DNA of 64,000 bases from an uncultured Rhodospirillaceae bacterium (lineage in GTDB: Bacteria; Pseudomonadota; Alphaproteobacteria; Rhodospirillales; Magnetospirillaceae): assembly GCA_937887565.1 (NCBI GenBank), contig CALABS010000018.1, forward strand, positions 152,639 through 216,638, written 5' to 3'. How positions within the stretch are numbered: the stretch's first letter is position 1; every line of letters starts with the position of its first letter. The notes beneath the pieces were generated by a model. It saw only the letters and a list, made by a program, of their open reading frames with translations. It was not told the DNA's origin and searched no databases. Below are positions 49,457-58,109 of this stretch, one piece after another. The position numbers and the translations under genes were made by a program.

Positions 49457-51253
49457 TCACATCACCTTGACCGTGCTGCGCTCCTCGCCGTCGGGGCCGA
49501 TGACGTGGGTGGCGCAGGCGAGACAGGGATCGAAGCTGTGGATGGTGCGCAGCACCTCCAAAGGCTGGGCCGGGTCGACCACCGGCGTGTCCAGCAGCGA
49601 GGCCTCGAAGGCGGCGATGTTGCCCTGGCCGTCGCGGGGACTGCCGTTCCAGGTGGTGGGAACGACGCACTGGTAGTTGGCGATGCGGCCGTCCTCGATG
49701 CGCACCCAATGGCCCAGCGCGCCGCGCGGCGCCTCGCAATAGCCGACGCCCTTGCTGGATTTCGGCCAGGTCTCGGGAGCCCATTTCTCGGCATTGGCGG
49801 TGTCCTGGTCGCCGGCCTTGATGTTGGCGACCAGGTCGTCCACCGCCGTCACCAGCTTGCGGGCGGCCCACAGGCCTTCGAGGCCGCGCGCGGCGGTGCG
49901 CCCGAGCGTCGAGAACAGGGCGCCGACCGGCAGGTCCAGCGTGCGCAAGGTGGAATCCACCAGCTCCTTGACGTCCTGGCGCCCGGCCGCGTAGGCGACG
50001 ACGAAGCGGGCCAGCGGCCCCACCTCCATGGCGTGGCCCTTCCAGCGCGGCGCCTTGATGAACGAATACTTGGCGCCTTCGTCCAGTTCCTTGATGTGCT
50101 TCTTGTCGCCCTTGGTCCTGGGGCCAAGCTGGAAGTCGTACTCGGTGATGCCCTCCCACGGGTGCAGGCCCTTGCCCTCGTCGGGATAGCGGTACCAGGA
50201 ATGGGGCACGTATTCGCGGATCTGGTCGGGATCGCGGAGATCGACGTCGTGCAGCCGGGTCAGGTCGCCGTCCAGGATGGCCCCGCGCGGCAGCATCAGG
50301 CTGTCGTTGGAATCGTCGCCCGAAAAGCGCGGGAACTCGCCGTAGCTCATGAGGTTGCGCCCGGCCAGGCCGCCGCCGATGCCGGCCCAGTCCTTGTAGA
50401 AGGACGCGATGGCCAGCAGGTCGGGAATGTAGACCTGCTCGGTGAAGGTCAAGGCGCGCTGGGCGATCTCGCGCACCAGGTTGATCCGCTCCATGCTCAC
50501 CGCGCCGACCGCGCCGGCCGAATGCATGTTGATGGCGCTCGGCACGCCGCCCACCAGCCACATGGGATGAGGGTTCTTGCCGCCGAACACCGCCTGAATC
50601 TTCACGATTTCCTTCTGGAAGTCCAGCGCCTCCAGGTAATGGGCGACGGCCATCAGATTGGCCTCGGGCGGCAGCCGGTAGGCGGGGTGGCCCCAGTACC
50701 CGTTCTTGAACAGGCCCAACTGACCGGATTCGACGAACTTCCGCAGCCGCGTCTGGAGGTCGCGGAAATAACCCTCCGAGGCCAGCGGCCAGGGCGAGAT
50801 GCTCTGCGCCAGGGTGCTGGTCGCCTTGGGGTCGGCATGCAGGGCGCTGACCACGTCGACCCAGTCCAGGGCGTGCAGGTGGTAGAAGTGCACCAGGTGG
50901 TCGTGGACGTAGAGGGTCAGGTGCAGGATGTTGCGGATCAGGTTGGCGTTGCGGGGAATCTGGATGCCCAGCGAATCCTCGACCGCCCGCACGCTGGCCA
51001 GGGCATGCACGCCGGTGCACACGCCGCAGATGCGCTGGACGAAGGCCCAGGCGTCGCGCGGGTCGCGCCCCTGGAGGATGTTCTCCAGCCCCCGCCACAT
51101 GGTCCCCGACGACACCGCGTTGGTGACGACGTTGCGCTCGTCGACATTCACCTCGATGCGAAGGTGGCCCTCGATGCGGGTCACCGGATCGACGACGATG
51201 CGCCGGCCCCCATCGTCCAACTGGAATCCGTTGGGGGTCTTAACCTTCGCCAT
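49457..51253 (-). CDS. hupL: uptake [NiFe] hydrogenase large subunit
   Basis: A 598-residue subunit carrying the nickel-iron site. The L1 motif RICGVC (C76, C79) and the C-terminal DPCLACATH give the four nickel ligands; the last 15 residues after H583 are the tail removed by HupD. GMWRG-type and PWPLASEGYFRDLQ regions agree with group 1 membrane-bound hydrogenases. The ATG at 51253 overlaps the hupS stop by 14 bases. It splits hydrogen and feeds electrons through HupS and HupC to quinone; with cydABX in the same window, aerobic or microaerobic hydrogen oxidation is feasible. Confidence 0.95.
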   Translation of the reverse strand: MAKVKTPNGFQLDDGGRRIVVDPVTRIEGHLRIEVNVDERNVVTNAVSSGTMWRGLENILQGRDPRDAWAFVQRICGVCTGVHALASVRAVEDSLGIQIPRNANLIRNILHLTLYVHDHLVHFYHLHALDWVDVVSALHADPKATSTLAQSISPWPLASEGYFRDLQTRLRKFVESGQLGLFKNGYWGHPAYRLPPEANLMAVAHYLEALDFQKEIVKIQAVFGGKNPHPMWLVGGVPSAINMHSAGAVGAVSMERINLVREIAQRALTFTEQVYIPDLLAIASFYKDWAGIGGGLAGRNLMSYGEFPRFSGDDSNDSLMLPRGAILDGDLTRLHDVDLRDPDQIREYVPHSWYRYPDEGKGLHPWEGITEYDFQLGPRTKGDKKHIKELDEGAKYSFIKAPRWKGHAMEVGPLARFVVAYAAGRQDVKELVDSTLRTLDLPVGALFSTLGRTAARGLEGLWAARKLVTAVDDLVANIKAGDQDTANAEKWAPETWPKSSKGVGYCEAPRGALGHWVRIEDGRIANYQCVVPTTWNGSPRDGQGNIAAFEASLLDTPVVDPAQPLEVLRTIHSFDPCLACATHVIGPDGEERSTVKVM

Positions 51254-52334
51254 CCTCGTTCCCCTTGTTCTTGCCGCCATCCAACATGCGCTTGACCACC
51301 GTCGCGCCCGCATGCGCCGCCATGGCCGCGCCCAACCCGGCAGCCGCGCCCAGGCCGATGGTGTCGGCGGTGGACTCGACGCCGAACTGCTTCATGTCGA
51401 CGACGCGGTCGTAGAACGGCCCCCGGTCCCAGAACCCGTCCTCGGAGCAGCCGATGCAGCCGTGCCCCGAGCGGATCGGCGACGACACGCCGTCGTTCCA
51501 GCCGATGGTGGTGCAGGCGTTGTAGGTGGTCGGCCCCCGGCAGCCCAGCTTGTACAGGCACCAGCCCAGCCGGGCGCCGTCGTCGTCCCAGCTCTCCACG
51601 AACTGGCCGGCGTCGAAATGGGCGCGGCGGTAGCATTTGTCGTGGACGCGCTGGCCGTAGAACATCTTGGGCCGCAACTGGCGATCCAGGTCGGGCAGGC
51701 GGTCGAAGGTGATGATGTAGGTCAGCACGCCGGCCATCACGTCGGCGATGGGCGGGCAGCCGGGCACGTTGACCACCGGCACGTCGCGGATCAGCTTGGA
51801 GATCGGCGTCGCCTTGGTGGGATTGGGCTTGGCCGCCTGTACGCAGCCGAAGGCGGCGCAGGTCCCCCAGCCGATCACCGCCTTGGCGTGGCGGGCGACC
51901 TCGATCATCTGGTCGGCGAAGGGCCGGCCGCCGACGATGCAGGCCATGCCGTCGTCGGCGAGCGGGGCGTTGCCCTCGACCGCCAGGATGTAGTTGCCCT
52001 TGTAGTTGGTCACGATCTCGTCGAGGATCGCCTCGGCCTGGTGGCCGGCCGCCGCCATCAGGGTGTCGTCGTAGTCCAGCGAGATCATCGACAGCACGAT
52101 GTCCTTTGCCAGCGGATGGGCGGCGCGGATGAAGCTTTCCGAGCAGCAGGTGCATTCGAGTCCGTGCAGCCACAGCACCGGCAGGCGCGGCTTGGTCTCC
52201 AGCGCCTTGGCGACGGCCTCGTCGCCGCCCGGCCCCAGGCCCATGGCGATGGCGGTCAGCGCGCAGAACTTGAGGAAATCGCGCCGGGGAATGCCCTGTT
52301 CGCGAATGACGTCGTAGAAGGTTTGCTGACGCAT
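51240..52334 (-). CDS. hupS: uptake [NiFe] hydrogenase small subunit, oxygen-tolerant type
   Basis: A 364-residue iron-sulfur subunit with a twin-arginine signal (PRRDFLKFCALTAIAMG) and a C-terminal membrane anchor (TIGLGAAAGLGAAMAAHAGA). The proximal cluster region reads ECTCCSES: C61, C63 and C64, then C159 and C164 in GTCAAFGCVQ. C63 and C164 align, with a constant offset of 44, with the supernumerary Cys19 and Cys120 of HoxK-type oxygen-tolerant hydrogenases; standard enzymes have glycine at both. The medial and distal cluster cysteines (CYRRAH, CLYKLGC, CIGC) are present. The gene is preceded by a chemoreceptor gene. Confidence 0.93.
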   Translation of the reverse strand: MRQQTFYDVIREQGIPRRDFLKFCALTAIAMGLGPGGDEAVAKALETKPRLPVLWLHGLECTCCSESFIRAAHPLAKDIVLSMISLDYDDTLMAAAGHQAEAILDEIVTNYKGNYILAVEGNAPLADDGMACIVGGRPFADQMIEVARHAKAVIGWGTCAAFGCVQAAKPNPTKATPISKLIRDVPVVNVPGCPPIADVMAGVLTYIITFDRLPDLDRQLRPKMFYGQRVHDKCYRRAHFDAGQFVESWDDDGARLGWCLYKLGCRGPTTYNACTTIGWNDGVSSPIRSGHGCIGCSEDGFWDRGPFYDRVVDMKQFGVESTADTIGLGAAAGLGAAMAAHAGATVVKRMLDGGKNKGNEDGEG

Positions 52335-52348
52335 GGCGTTCCCCGGGA

Positions 52349-54112
52349 TCAGGTGGAGCGGACGGCGACGAGGAACGTCTCGACCTCGCTCTTCATGGTA
52401 TCGGCCTCGGAGCGCAGCGAATCGGTGACCGCGACCATTTTCGAGGCCATCTCGCCGGTATGTTCCGCCGCCGCCGACACCTCGGCGATGGCGCCCGAGA
52501 CCTCCTGGTTGCCCCGCGCCGCCTCGTTGATGTTGCGGACGATGGAATCGGTGGCGGCGTTCTGCTCCTGCACCGCCGAGGCGATGGTGGACACCACCTC
52601 GTCGGCCTCGAGGATGGTCGTGCCCACCGATTTAAGCGCGGCCACGGCGTCGCTGGTGGTCTTCTGGATGGCGTGGACCTGCTCGGCGATCTCGTCGGTG
52701 GCCCGCGCCGTCTGGCCGGCCAGGGCCTTGACCTCGTTGGCGACCACCGAGAAGCCGCGGCCGGCCTCGCCGGCCCGCTGCGCCTCGATGGAGGCGTTGA
52801 GGGCCAACAGGTTGGTCTGGGCGGCGATCTCGCCGATCAGGGTGACGATCTCGCCGATCTTCACCGCCGCCTCGTCCAGCGCCCCCATGGTGGTGGACAG
52901 GTTGTCGATGCCGCTCACCGCCGTCCGGGTGATGCCGGCCGAACGCGACACGCTCTGGCTGATGTCGCGTCCCGAGGCGGAAAGCTGCGCGGTGGCGGTG
53001 GCGACGGCCTGGACGTTGGACGACGCCTCGCCGGCCGAGGTGGTCACCGATTGCGCCTGGCGGCCGGTCTCCTCGGCCACGGCCAGCAGCGCGTTGACGT
53101 TCTGCTGGACCAGTTCGACCGCGCCGTTGACGGCGGCCAGCAACCGCGTGGAATGGGCGCCGAACTCGTCGGTCAGGTGCTCCCGGCGCTGGGCACGTTC
53201 CAGCAGCGCCTGATCCGCCGCCCGCTTCTGGGCCTCCAGATGGTCGGCGCGGATCATGCTGTCCTTGAAGACCTCGACGGCGCGGGCCATGTCGCCGATC
53301 TCGTCGGACTTTCCGACCAGGGGAACGGCGACCGACTTGTCGCCCTTGGCCAGATGCCCCATCACCCCGCCCAGGCTGTCCAGCGGACGGACGATGCGGT
53401 AGCGGGTGAACCAGAAGACGAACAGCGCCAGCGCCAGCAGCAGCACGCCGTTCAGCAGCATCACCAGCGCGACGGTGGCGCCCACCGTCCACGAGGCGTC
53501 CTCGACGCGGTCGGCGCTGACCTTGTGCTCGTCCTTGAGCAGACGCCCCATCGTCTCCAGGGCGGCGATGGCCGGCGCCTCGCTGATGTCGCCGAGGGCG
53601 TGGACGGTCTCGACGGGTTCGCCGCGGCCGATGGCCTCGGCCACCCGCGGCACCACCTTCTCGTAGGCCTCGACGACCGCGAGAATGGCCTTGAGCGCCT
53701 CCTGTTCCTGCTCGGAGGCGCCGGCGGTGACATAGGCCGGCTCGATCTCGCGGATCTTGGCGAAGTCGGTGGTGATCGCCTGCCTGAGGAGCGGATCACC
53801 GGTCAGCACGTAGTCGTGGAAGTGCTGCATGAGGCCGCCGAACCCGAGATGCAGGCGCAGTTCCGACAGCAGCACCAGGCGGCGCGCCAGCCCGGTGTCG
53901 AAGGCCCGCCACACCGACCCGATCTCGGAAACGGCGGCGAAGGTGTACACCGTCCCGCCGATGCCGGCGGCCAGCAGCGCCCCCATCAACACCGAGATCA
54001 GGATGCTCACCAGCCGAAGGCGAACGTTGGAGATGAAAGTCCCGAGGCCCTGAACGCCCCGCCCAAGCGCGTTCAGGTCGTCGGCCTCGAAGGCCGAATC
54101 GCGCACGACCAT
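52349..54112 (-). CDS. methyl-accepting chemotaxis protein
   Basis: A 587-residue chemoreceptor: first membrane helix about 33-55, periplasmic helical domain, second helix about 205-230, HAMP region, then the cytoplasmic signalling hairpin with EIAAQTNLLALNASIEAQRA at its tip. The ligand domain (FDTGLARRLVLLSELRLHLG onwards) is a four-helix-bundle type without a recognised ligand. The ATG at 54112 follows GGGGGAG at ideal spacing and is preferred over a GTG at 54130. It lies just upstream of hupS, on the same strand. Confidence 0.88.
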   Translation of the reverse strand: MVVRDSAFEADDLNALGRGVQGLGTFISNVRLRLVSILISVLMGALLAAGIGGTVYTFAAVSEIGSVWRAFDTGLARRLVLLSELRLHLGFGGLMQHFHDYVLTGDPLLRQAITTDFAKIREIEPAYVTAGASEQEQEALKAILAVVEAYEKVVPRVAEAIGRGEPVETVHALGDISEAPAIAALETMGRLLKDEHKVSADRVEDASWTVGATVALVMLLNGVLLLALALFVFWFTRYRIVRPLDSLGGVMGHLAKGDKSVAVPLVGKSDEIGDMARAVEVFKDSMIRADHLEAQKRAADQALLERAQRREHLTDEFGAHSTRLLAAVNGAVELVQQNVNALLAVAEETGRQAQSVTTSAGEASSNVQAVATATAQLSASGRDISQSVSRSAGITRTAVSGIDNLSTTMGALDEAAVKIGEIVTLIGEIAAQTNLLALNASIEAQRAGEAGRGFSVVANEVKALAGQTARATDEIAEQVHAIQKTTSDAVAALKSVGTTILEADEVVSTIASAVQEQNAATDSIVRNINEAARGNQEVSGAIAEVSAAAEHTGEMASKMVAVTDSLRSEADTMKSEVETFLVAVRST

Positions 54113-54282
54113 CGCTCCCCCTTGCGCCACTCATGCATCATTCTTAACCACGAGTATGGCCGGGTCGCGTGCCATGTAAACAGGCAAAATGAACCTTGGT
54201 ATGAAATGTTATTGGAATTCTATCAACTTGCACGCGGAGGTCGATGCACACAATAGGTTTTCGCGCCCTCCCCTCCCCGGGG

Positions 54283-55497
54283 TCATGCGCTGCCGCCGAC
54301 CGTGGCGGGAATCGCCTCCAGCGCGCGCATGAACGCCCCCATTCCCGACCGCCGCACGGGAACGAAGGGCTTGTCCCAGCGCCGGCACAGGCGCTTGAGC
54401 TGGTCGTGGGCCATGTGGCTGACGCAATCGACCGGAAACATCACCGCGTCGGCCTGGCTCAGCAACCCCGCCAGGCGGCCCATGCTCTCCTCGAAGCCGC
54501 CGTCGTGGTGGACGAGGGTGCCGTTGCATTCCTCGACCACCCGCCGCAGGTGCTGGACGTGGCCGGACCGCCCGCCGACGAACAGGATGCATCGCCCGCA
54601 CAGGTCGGGGCGGCCGCAGGCGAGATCGCAACCGGGCGCGGACTCGCAGACGAAGCCCCCTTCCAGCGCCGCCAGTTCGGCCCGGGTCTCCGCCAGTTCG
54701 TCACCAAGGACGCAGGCGGCCCGCTCTGCGGCGTCGGCCCGTTCCTCGGCATCGCGATAGGCTGCTTCGGCGGCGCGACGCGCCTGTTCCTCAAGATCGA
54801 GATGGCGGCGGAGTTCGCCCACCATCGCCCGCAGCGCGGCCAGTTCGGATGCCGCCTCGGCGGCATGGGCGAGCCGCCGCACCTCGGCGATCTCATGGTC
54901 CAACCGCGCCTGTAGGTCGCGAATGACGGTGTCGCGGGCGGCGACCTCGGCCCGCAACCGCTCCTGCTGGCGGGCGACCTTGGCCTCCAGTCCGGCATTC
55001 TCGGACTGCAGGGCGTGGAAGCGCTTGAGGTCGACCCGCGCCGCCGCGCCGACCTGATGCGAGAGCATGTGGATCTCGCCGAACACCGCCTGGCGCAGTT
55101 GCTCCGTCGCCGCCGGATGGGCCATCACCGCCCAGCAGGCGCCGGCCACATCGCCCTTGTCCACGGACTCCCGCCAAAGGGTATCCAGGTCCTCGACGCT
55201 GCCGGCGCGGCGGAAGCGCCCGATGGCGGCGGCGTGCTTCTGGTCCAGCATCTTGGTGATCGCCTTGGCCACCGCCCGCTCCTGCGAGGCCAGATGGATC
55301 ATGCCGGTATGGACTTCGTAATCGGTGGGGTCGGGCGTGGGGAACACCACCCCCTGGCGGTCGGCCAGCCGGCGCAGTTCGCCCATGCTGAGGCAGGTGC
55401 CGACGATGGTGCAGTACCAGCCCGACTGCAGGTCGGACAGTTTCAGCCGCCGGCCCGCGCCGCGGCCGGGGACGGTCTGCAGACAGGCTTCGCACAT
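54283..55497 (-). CDS. DUF2325-domain protein with cysteine clusters
   Basis: A 404-residue soluble protein. Cysteines start at MCEAC (C2, C5) and WYCTIVGTC (C29, C35). Residues 165-280 are a long coiled coil. A cluster at C284, C290, C294, C300, C303 leads into the DUF2325 domain (from about 304): CILFVGGRSGHVQHLRRVVE, with HHDGGFEESMGRLAGLLSQA and DAVMFPVDCVSHMAHDQLKR. DUF2325 is of unknown function. The start at 55497 has AGGGAGG; GTG 55512 overlaps the preceding stop. Cotranscribed with the winged-helix gene behind a Fur-like site, so an iron or haem role is possible. Confidence 0.75.
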   Translation of the reverse strand: MCEACLQTVPGRGAGRRLKLSDLQSGWYCTIVGTCLSMGELRRLADRQGVVFPTPDPTDYEVHTGMIHLASQERAVAKAITKMLDQKHAAAIGRFRRAGSVEDLDTLWRESVDKGDVAGACWAVMAHPAATEQLRQAVFGEIHMLSHQVGAAARVDLKRFHALQSENAGLEAKVARQQERLRAEVAARDTVIRDLQARLDHEIAEVRRLAHAAEAASELAALRAMVGELRRHLDLEEQARRAAEAAYRDAEERADAAERAACVLGDELAETRAELAALEGGFVCESAPGCDLACGRPDLCGRCILFVGGRSGHVQHLRRVVEECNGTLVHHDGGFEESMGRLAGLLSQADAVMFPVDCVSHMAHDQLKRLCRRWDKPFVPVRRSGMGAFMRALEAIPATVGGSA

Positions 55498-55508
55498 GGC
55501 CGCCTCCC

Positions 55509-55880
55509 TCACGCCGCCGAGGCGGTGCGGGTCAGCGCGGCGAAGCCGGCGCGGATACGACGGCCGATCTCGGCCAGCGTCGGCGTGTTCGGCGCGTCGG
55601 CGGCCCCCATCAGGCGCAGGAAGGTGTCCCGGCCCCTGGGCCCCAGCGACACCCGCCAGCCGCGGCCGACATTGGCGAGGACGATGTGCCCGCCGCGATC
55701 CATCTCATGGAGGCAGCGCGAGATATGGCGGGGCGACCCGTCCAACTCGTCGAGGACCAGGGTCTCCAGCCGGACCACCAGCTCGCCCAACGTCAGCGGC
55801 TGGCGCAACACGCTTCCCAGCACCGTCAGCCAGATAAGGTTGCGGCCATCCAGGTTTCCCACCACATCGGATTCGAACAT
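55509..55880 (-). CDS. small winged-helix DNA-binding-type protein
   Basis: A 123-residue protein. LTLGELVVRLETLVLDELDG, SPRHISRCLHEMDRGGHIVL and GRGWRVSLGPRGRDTFLRLM suggest a winged-helix fold with a recognition helix near residue 55, in the style of PadR/MarR-type regulators, though none is matched firmly. The start ATG 55880 (MFESDVVGN) is six bases after GGAGAG; ATG 55886 is too close to the same site. It precedes the DUF2325 gene, probably as one unit, and follows a Fur-like operator. Confidence 0.55.
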   Translation of the reverse strand: MFESDVVGNLDGRNLIWLTVLGSVLRQPLTLGELVVRLETLVLDELDGSPRHISRCLHEMDRGGHIVLANVGRGWRVSLGPRGRDTFLRLMGAADAPNTPTLAEIGRRIRAGFAALTRTASAA

Positions 55881-55913
55881 CGTCATCTCTCCATCATGGA
55901 TGAAGGAACGATA

Positions 55914-55936
55914 TTGAGAATCACTCGCATTTGCAA
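55914..55936. promoter_or_regulatory. Fur/iron-box-like site upstream of the winged-helix gene
   Basis: The segment starts TTGAGAATCACTCGCATT and continues to TTGCAA (55914-55936). TGAGAATCACTCGCA has partial dyad symmetry similar to alphaproteobacterial iron boxes, 34-56 bases before the start of the winged-helix/DUF2325 unit. Assignment to Fur or an Irr-type regulator is inference. Confidence 0.4.
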
Positions 55937-55951
55937 CGGGAATGTGAACTC

Positions 55952-57064
55952 CTATGGGAGGGAGGCGACGGCCGCATGGTTGTCCCACCGCCGGGACGCC
56001 AGATAGCCGCCGTCAAGCGCGGTCTCCGTCCCGTCCACCCATAGCATGGCCCCGCCCCGGCCGCTGGTCGCCACCATCGATCCCACGTCCGGTCCCGCGG
56101 CGACCCCGCAGCCGTCGGCCAACCTGGACACGCCCAGGAACCGCCCGCCGTCCACGTCCCAGAAGCTGATCAATCCGCCGCGCGGGCACGAGGCGGCGGC
56201 GATGCGTCCCGAGGCATCCAGCGCGATGCTGCCGCAATAGTTCCGCACGGTCCCGGCCACCGCGTCCGGCATGGCCAGCAGCCGGATCGCCTCGCCGCCC
56301 CGATGCAGGCCGAAGACCGGTTCGACTCGGTCTTCATCGCCTTGATATTGCAGCCCGATGGCGACGACGCCGTCGCGGGTCACCGACAAATGCCGCATGG
56401 ACTGGAGCCGCAGATCGGGCACCAGTTGGAAGCGCGCCAGCAGGCCACCGTCGCGGGCATCCATGTAGACCAGCGACGAGTCCATGTCGTCCAGGTTCAG
56501 GCGGGCCCGGCCGCTGTCGGGATGGGTCCGGATGCCGCCATTGGCCACCACCAGGGTGCGGCCGTCGGGCATCATGCGCAGGTCGTGCGGTTCGATCCCG
56601 TGCGACGGGTACTCGCCGAGCCGCCGGAACCCGTCGCGCGCGTCCCATACGCCGATGACGCCGCGCCCGTTGGCGAAGTCGTTTTCCCCGGTGAAGAACA
56701 GATTCCCGTCGCCCGAGAACATCCCGTGCCCATGGTGGTGGCGGTCGGGCGGCGTTTCCAGCCACCGCACGGCGCGCCCCACGGCAAGATCGACGATCAC
56801 CGCGAAGGTCCCGGGACGACGGGCCACCAGCGCCGCATGACGGCCGTCGGGGGAAATGGTGACGCCATGCCCCCGGCCGGGAAGGTCGATCTCGAAGACC
56901 CTGGCGCCGGTGCCGTCGAAGGCGCCGAATGCGAATTGGCGGGCGGCGTCGGCGTTGGCCGCCAGCCAGATGGGGCGCCCGGCCGCCGCCGCGCCGAAGG
57001 GGACCAGCGCCGCTCCGGCGGCCAGCGCGAGAAAGCTCCGTCGATCAATCGCCGTCGAGTGCAT
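55952..57064 (-). CDS. DUF1513-family periplasmic protein (iron-uptake operon)
   Basis: A 370-residue beta-propeller-like protein with a twin-arginine signal (DRRSFLALAAGAALVPFGAA). Repeats such as RGHGVTISPDGRHAALVARR, GVIGVWDARDGFRRLGEYPS and HGIEPHDLRMMPDGRTLVVA match DUF1513, which accompanies imelysin and di-haem oxidoreductase genes in alphaproteobacterial iron-uptake operons. The ATG at 57064 follows AGGTGGG; the preceding gene's stop overlaps it by 20 bases. Last gene of the four-gene set. Confidence 0.82.
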   Translation of the reverse strand: MHSTAIDRRSFLALAAGAALVPFGAAAAGRPIWLAANADAARQFAFGAFDGTGARVFEIDLPGRGHGVTISPDGRHAALVARRPGTFAVIVDLAVGRAVRWLETPPDRHHHGHGMFSGDGNLFFTGENDFANGRGVIGVWDARDGFRRLGEYPSHGIEPHDLRMMPDGRTLVVANGGIRTHPDSGRARLNLDDMDSSLVYMDARDGGLLARFQLVPDLRLQSMRHLSVTRDGVVAIGLQYQGDEDRVEPVFGLHRGGEAIRLLAMPDAVAGTVRNYCGSIALDASGRIAAASCPRGGLISFWDVDGGRFLGVSRLADGCGVAAGPDVGSMVATSGRGGAMLWVDGTETALDGGYLASRRWDNHAAVASLP

Positions 57065-58100
57065 TGAATCCCACCTGCATGCCAAGGGCGGAGCCGGCCT
57101 GAGCCTCGAGAACCCGCGCCACCGATTTCACCTTCGCCTTCACTTCGGCCAAAGCCCGCCAGCCCTCGGGCCGCTCCAGCGCCGCCTCCATGGGGCCGTC
57201 CACCCTGGCGGCGCCGGCCAAGGCGGCGTCCAGCGCATCGGTCAGCGAGCCCGCCACCGACTCCGGCAACGCCGGCGCGAAGGCGGCCCGGGCGACCGCC
57301 CTCACCGCCTCCAGGTTCAGCACGAGGTTGCGGAGCGACCGTCGCGACCGCCACGATTCGGCCCGCTGCCGTCGTGCCGTCTCGACGCCGTCCCCCATGG
57401 GATGGGCCAGTTTGACTTCGGCGATGGCCTCCAGATGCCCGTGCAGGGCATTGAAGACCTGCGACGCCGCCTGGCGATGATCCACGTAGGGCGAGTCCGG
57501 GCCGCCGGCATCGGCGATCCTGGTCCTGAAGCCGTCGGAATCGGTCCAGGCGCGCACCAACTCGTCGCCGATGCCGGCGAGATTGGTGGCGATGGCCGCC
57601 ACCACCCGGCACCGGAAGGCGGCATCCTCTCCGGCCACCAGCCGCTCGCCGTCGTCGAACAGCAACGCTTCCAGCGCGGGCAGGCCCTGGATGGCGACGC
57701 TGGCGAAGGCGACGCGGGGGCCTTCCAGGACCTCCGCCTTGCGCTCCTTGAGCAACTGCCGCATCTGGCGGTCGCCGGCGTTCTTCTTGTCGGGCCAGAA
57801 ATGGACGCGCTGGCCGCGATGGAACTCCTCGACCGGCCCGAACCCGATCACCTGGACCCGCTGCCAGGCATCCATGGTGGCGTGGAAGCGGCCGCGCAGC
57901 CCGTCCAGGCCCGCCGACGAGGGCGCGGCGCAGAACGACGCGGCCTCGCGGTCCAAGTCGCCGGACCGGTCGCGGAAGTGGCGGTAGCCCGGCACGATCA
58001 CCGCATCCACCGCCGCCAGGGCGATGCCGCGGTAATCGGGCTCGGCCCGGGCGGGGATGGACGCCAGGGTCAGCAGGCAGAGAATGACGAACGCTCTCAT
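57045..58100 (-). CDS. second imelysin-family protein
   Basis: A 351-residue exported protein (signal MRAFVILCLLTLASIPARA). Helical imelysin/peptidase M75-like fold. The usual GxHxxE motif is G-L-P-A-L-E (139-144), with proline in place of histidine, in contrast to the first imelysin. Other conserved regions are VIVPGYRHFRD and IGFGPVEEFHRG. It is likely to bind iron differently or serve as a partner of IrpA. The gene lies nine bases after the di-haem gene and overlaps the DUF1513 start. Confidence 0.8.
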   Translation of the reverse strand: MRAFVILCLLTLASIPARAEPDYRGIALAAVDAVIVPGYRHFRDRSGDLDREAASFCAAPSSAGLDGLRGRFHATMDAWQRVQVIGFGPVEEFHRGQRVHFWPDKKNAGDRQMRQLLKERKAEVLEGPRVAFASVAIQGLPALEALLFDDGERLVAGEDAAFRCRVVAAIATNLAGIGDELVRAWTDSDGFRTRIADAGGPDSPYVDHRQAASQVFNALHGHLEAIAEVKLAHPMGDGVETARRQRAESWRSRRSLRNLVLNLEAVRAVARAAFAPALPESVAGSLTDALDAALAGAARVDGPMEAALERPEGWRALAEVKAKVKSVARVLEAQAGSALGMQVGFNALDGD

Positions 58101-58109
58101 CCCGGCCCC

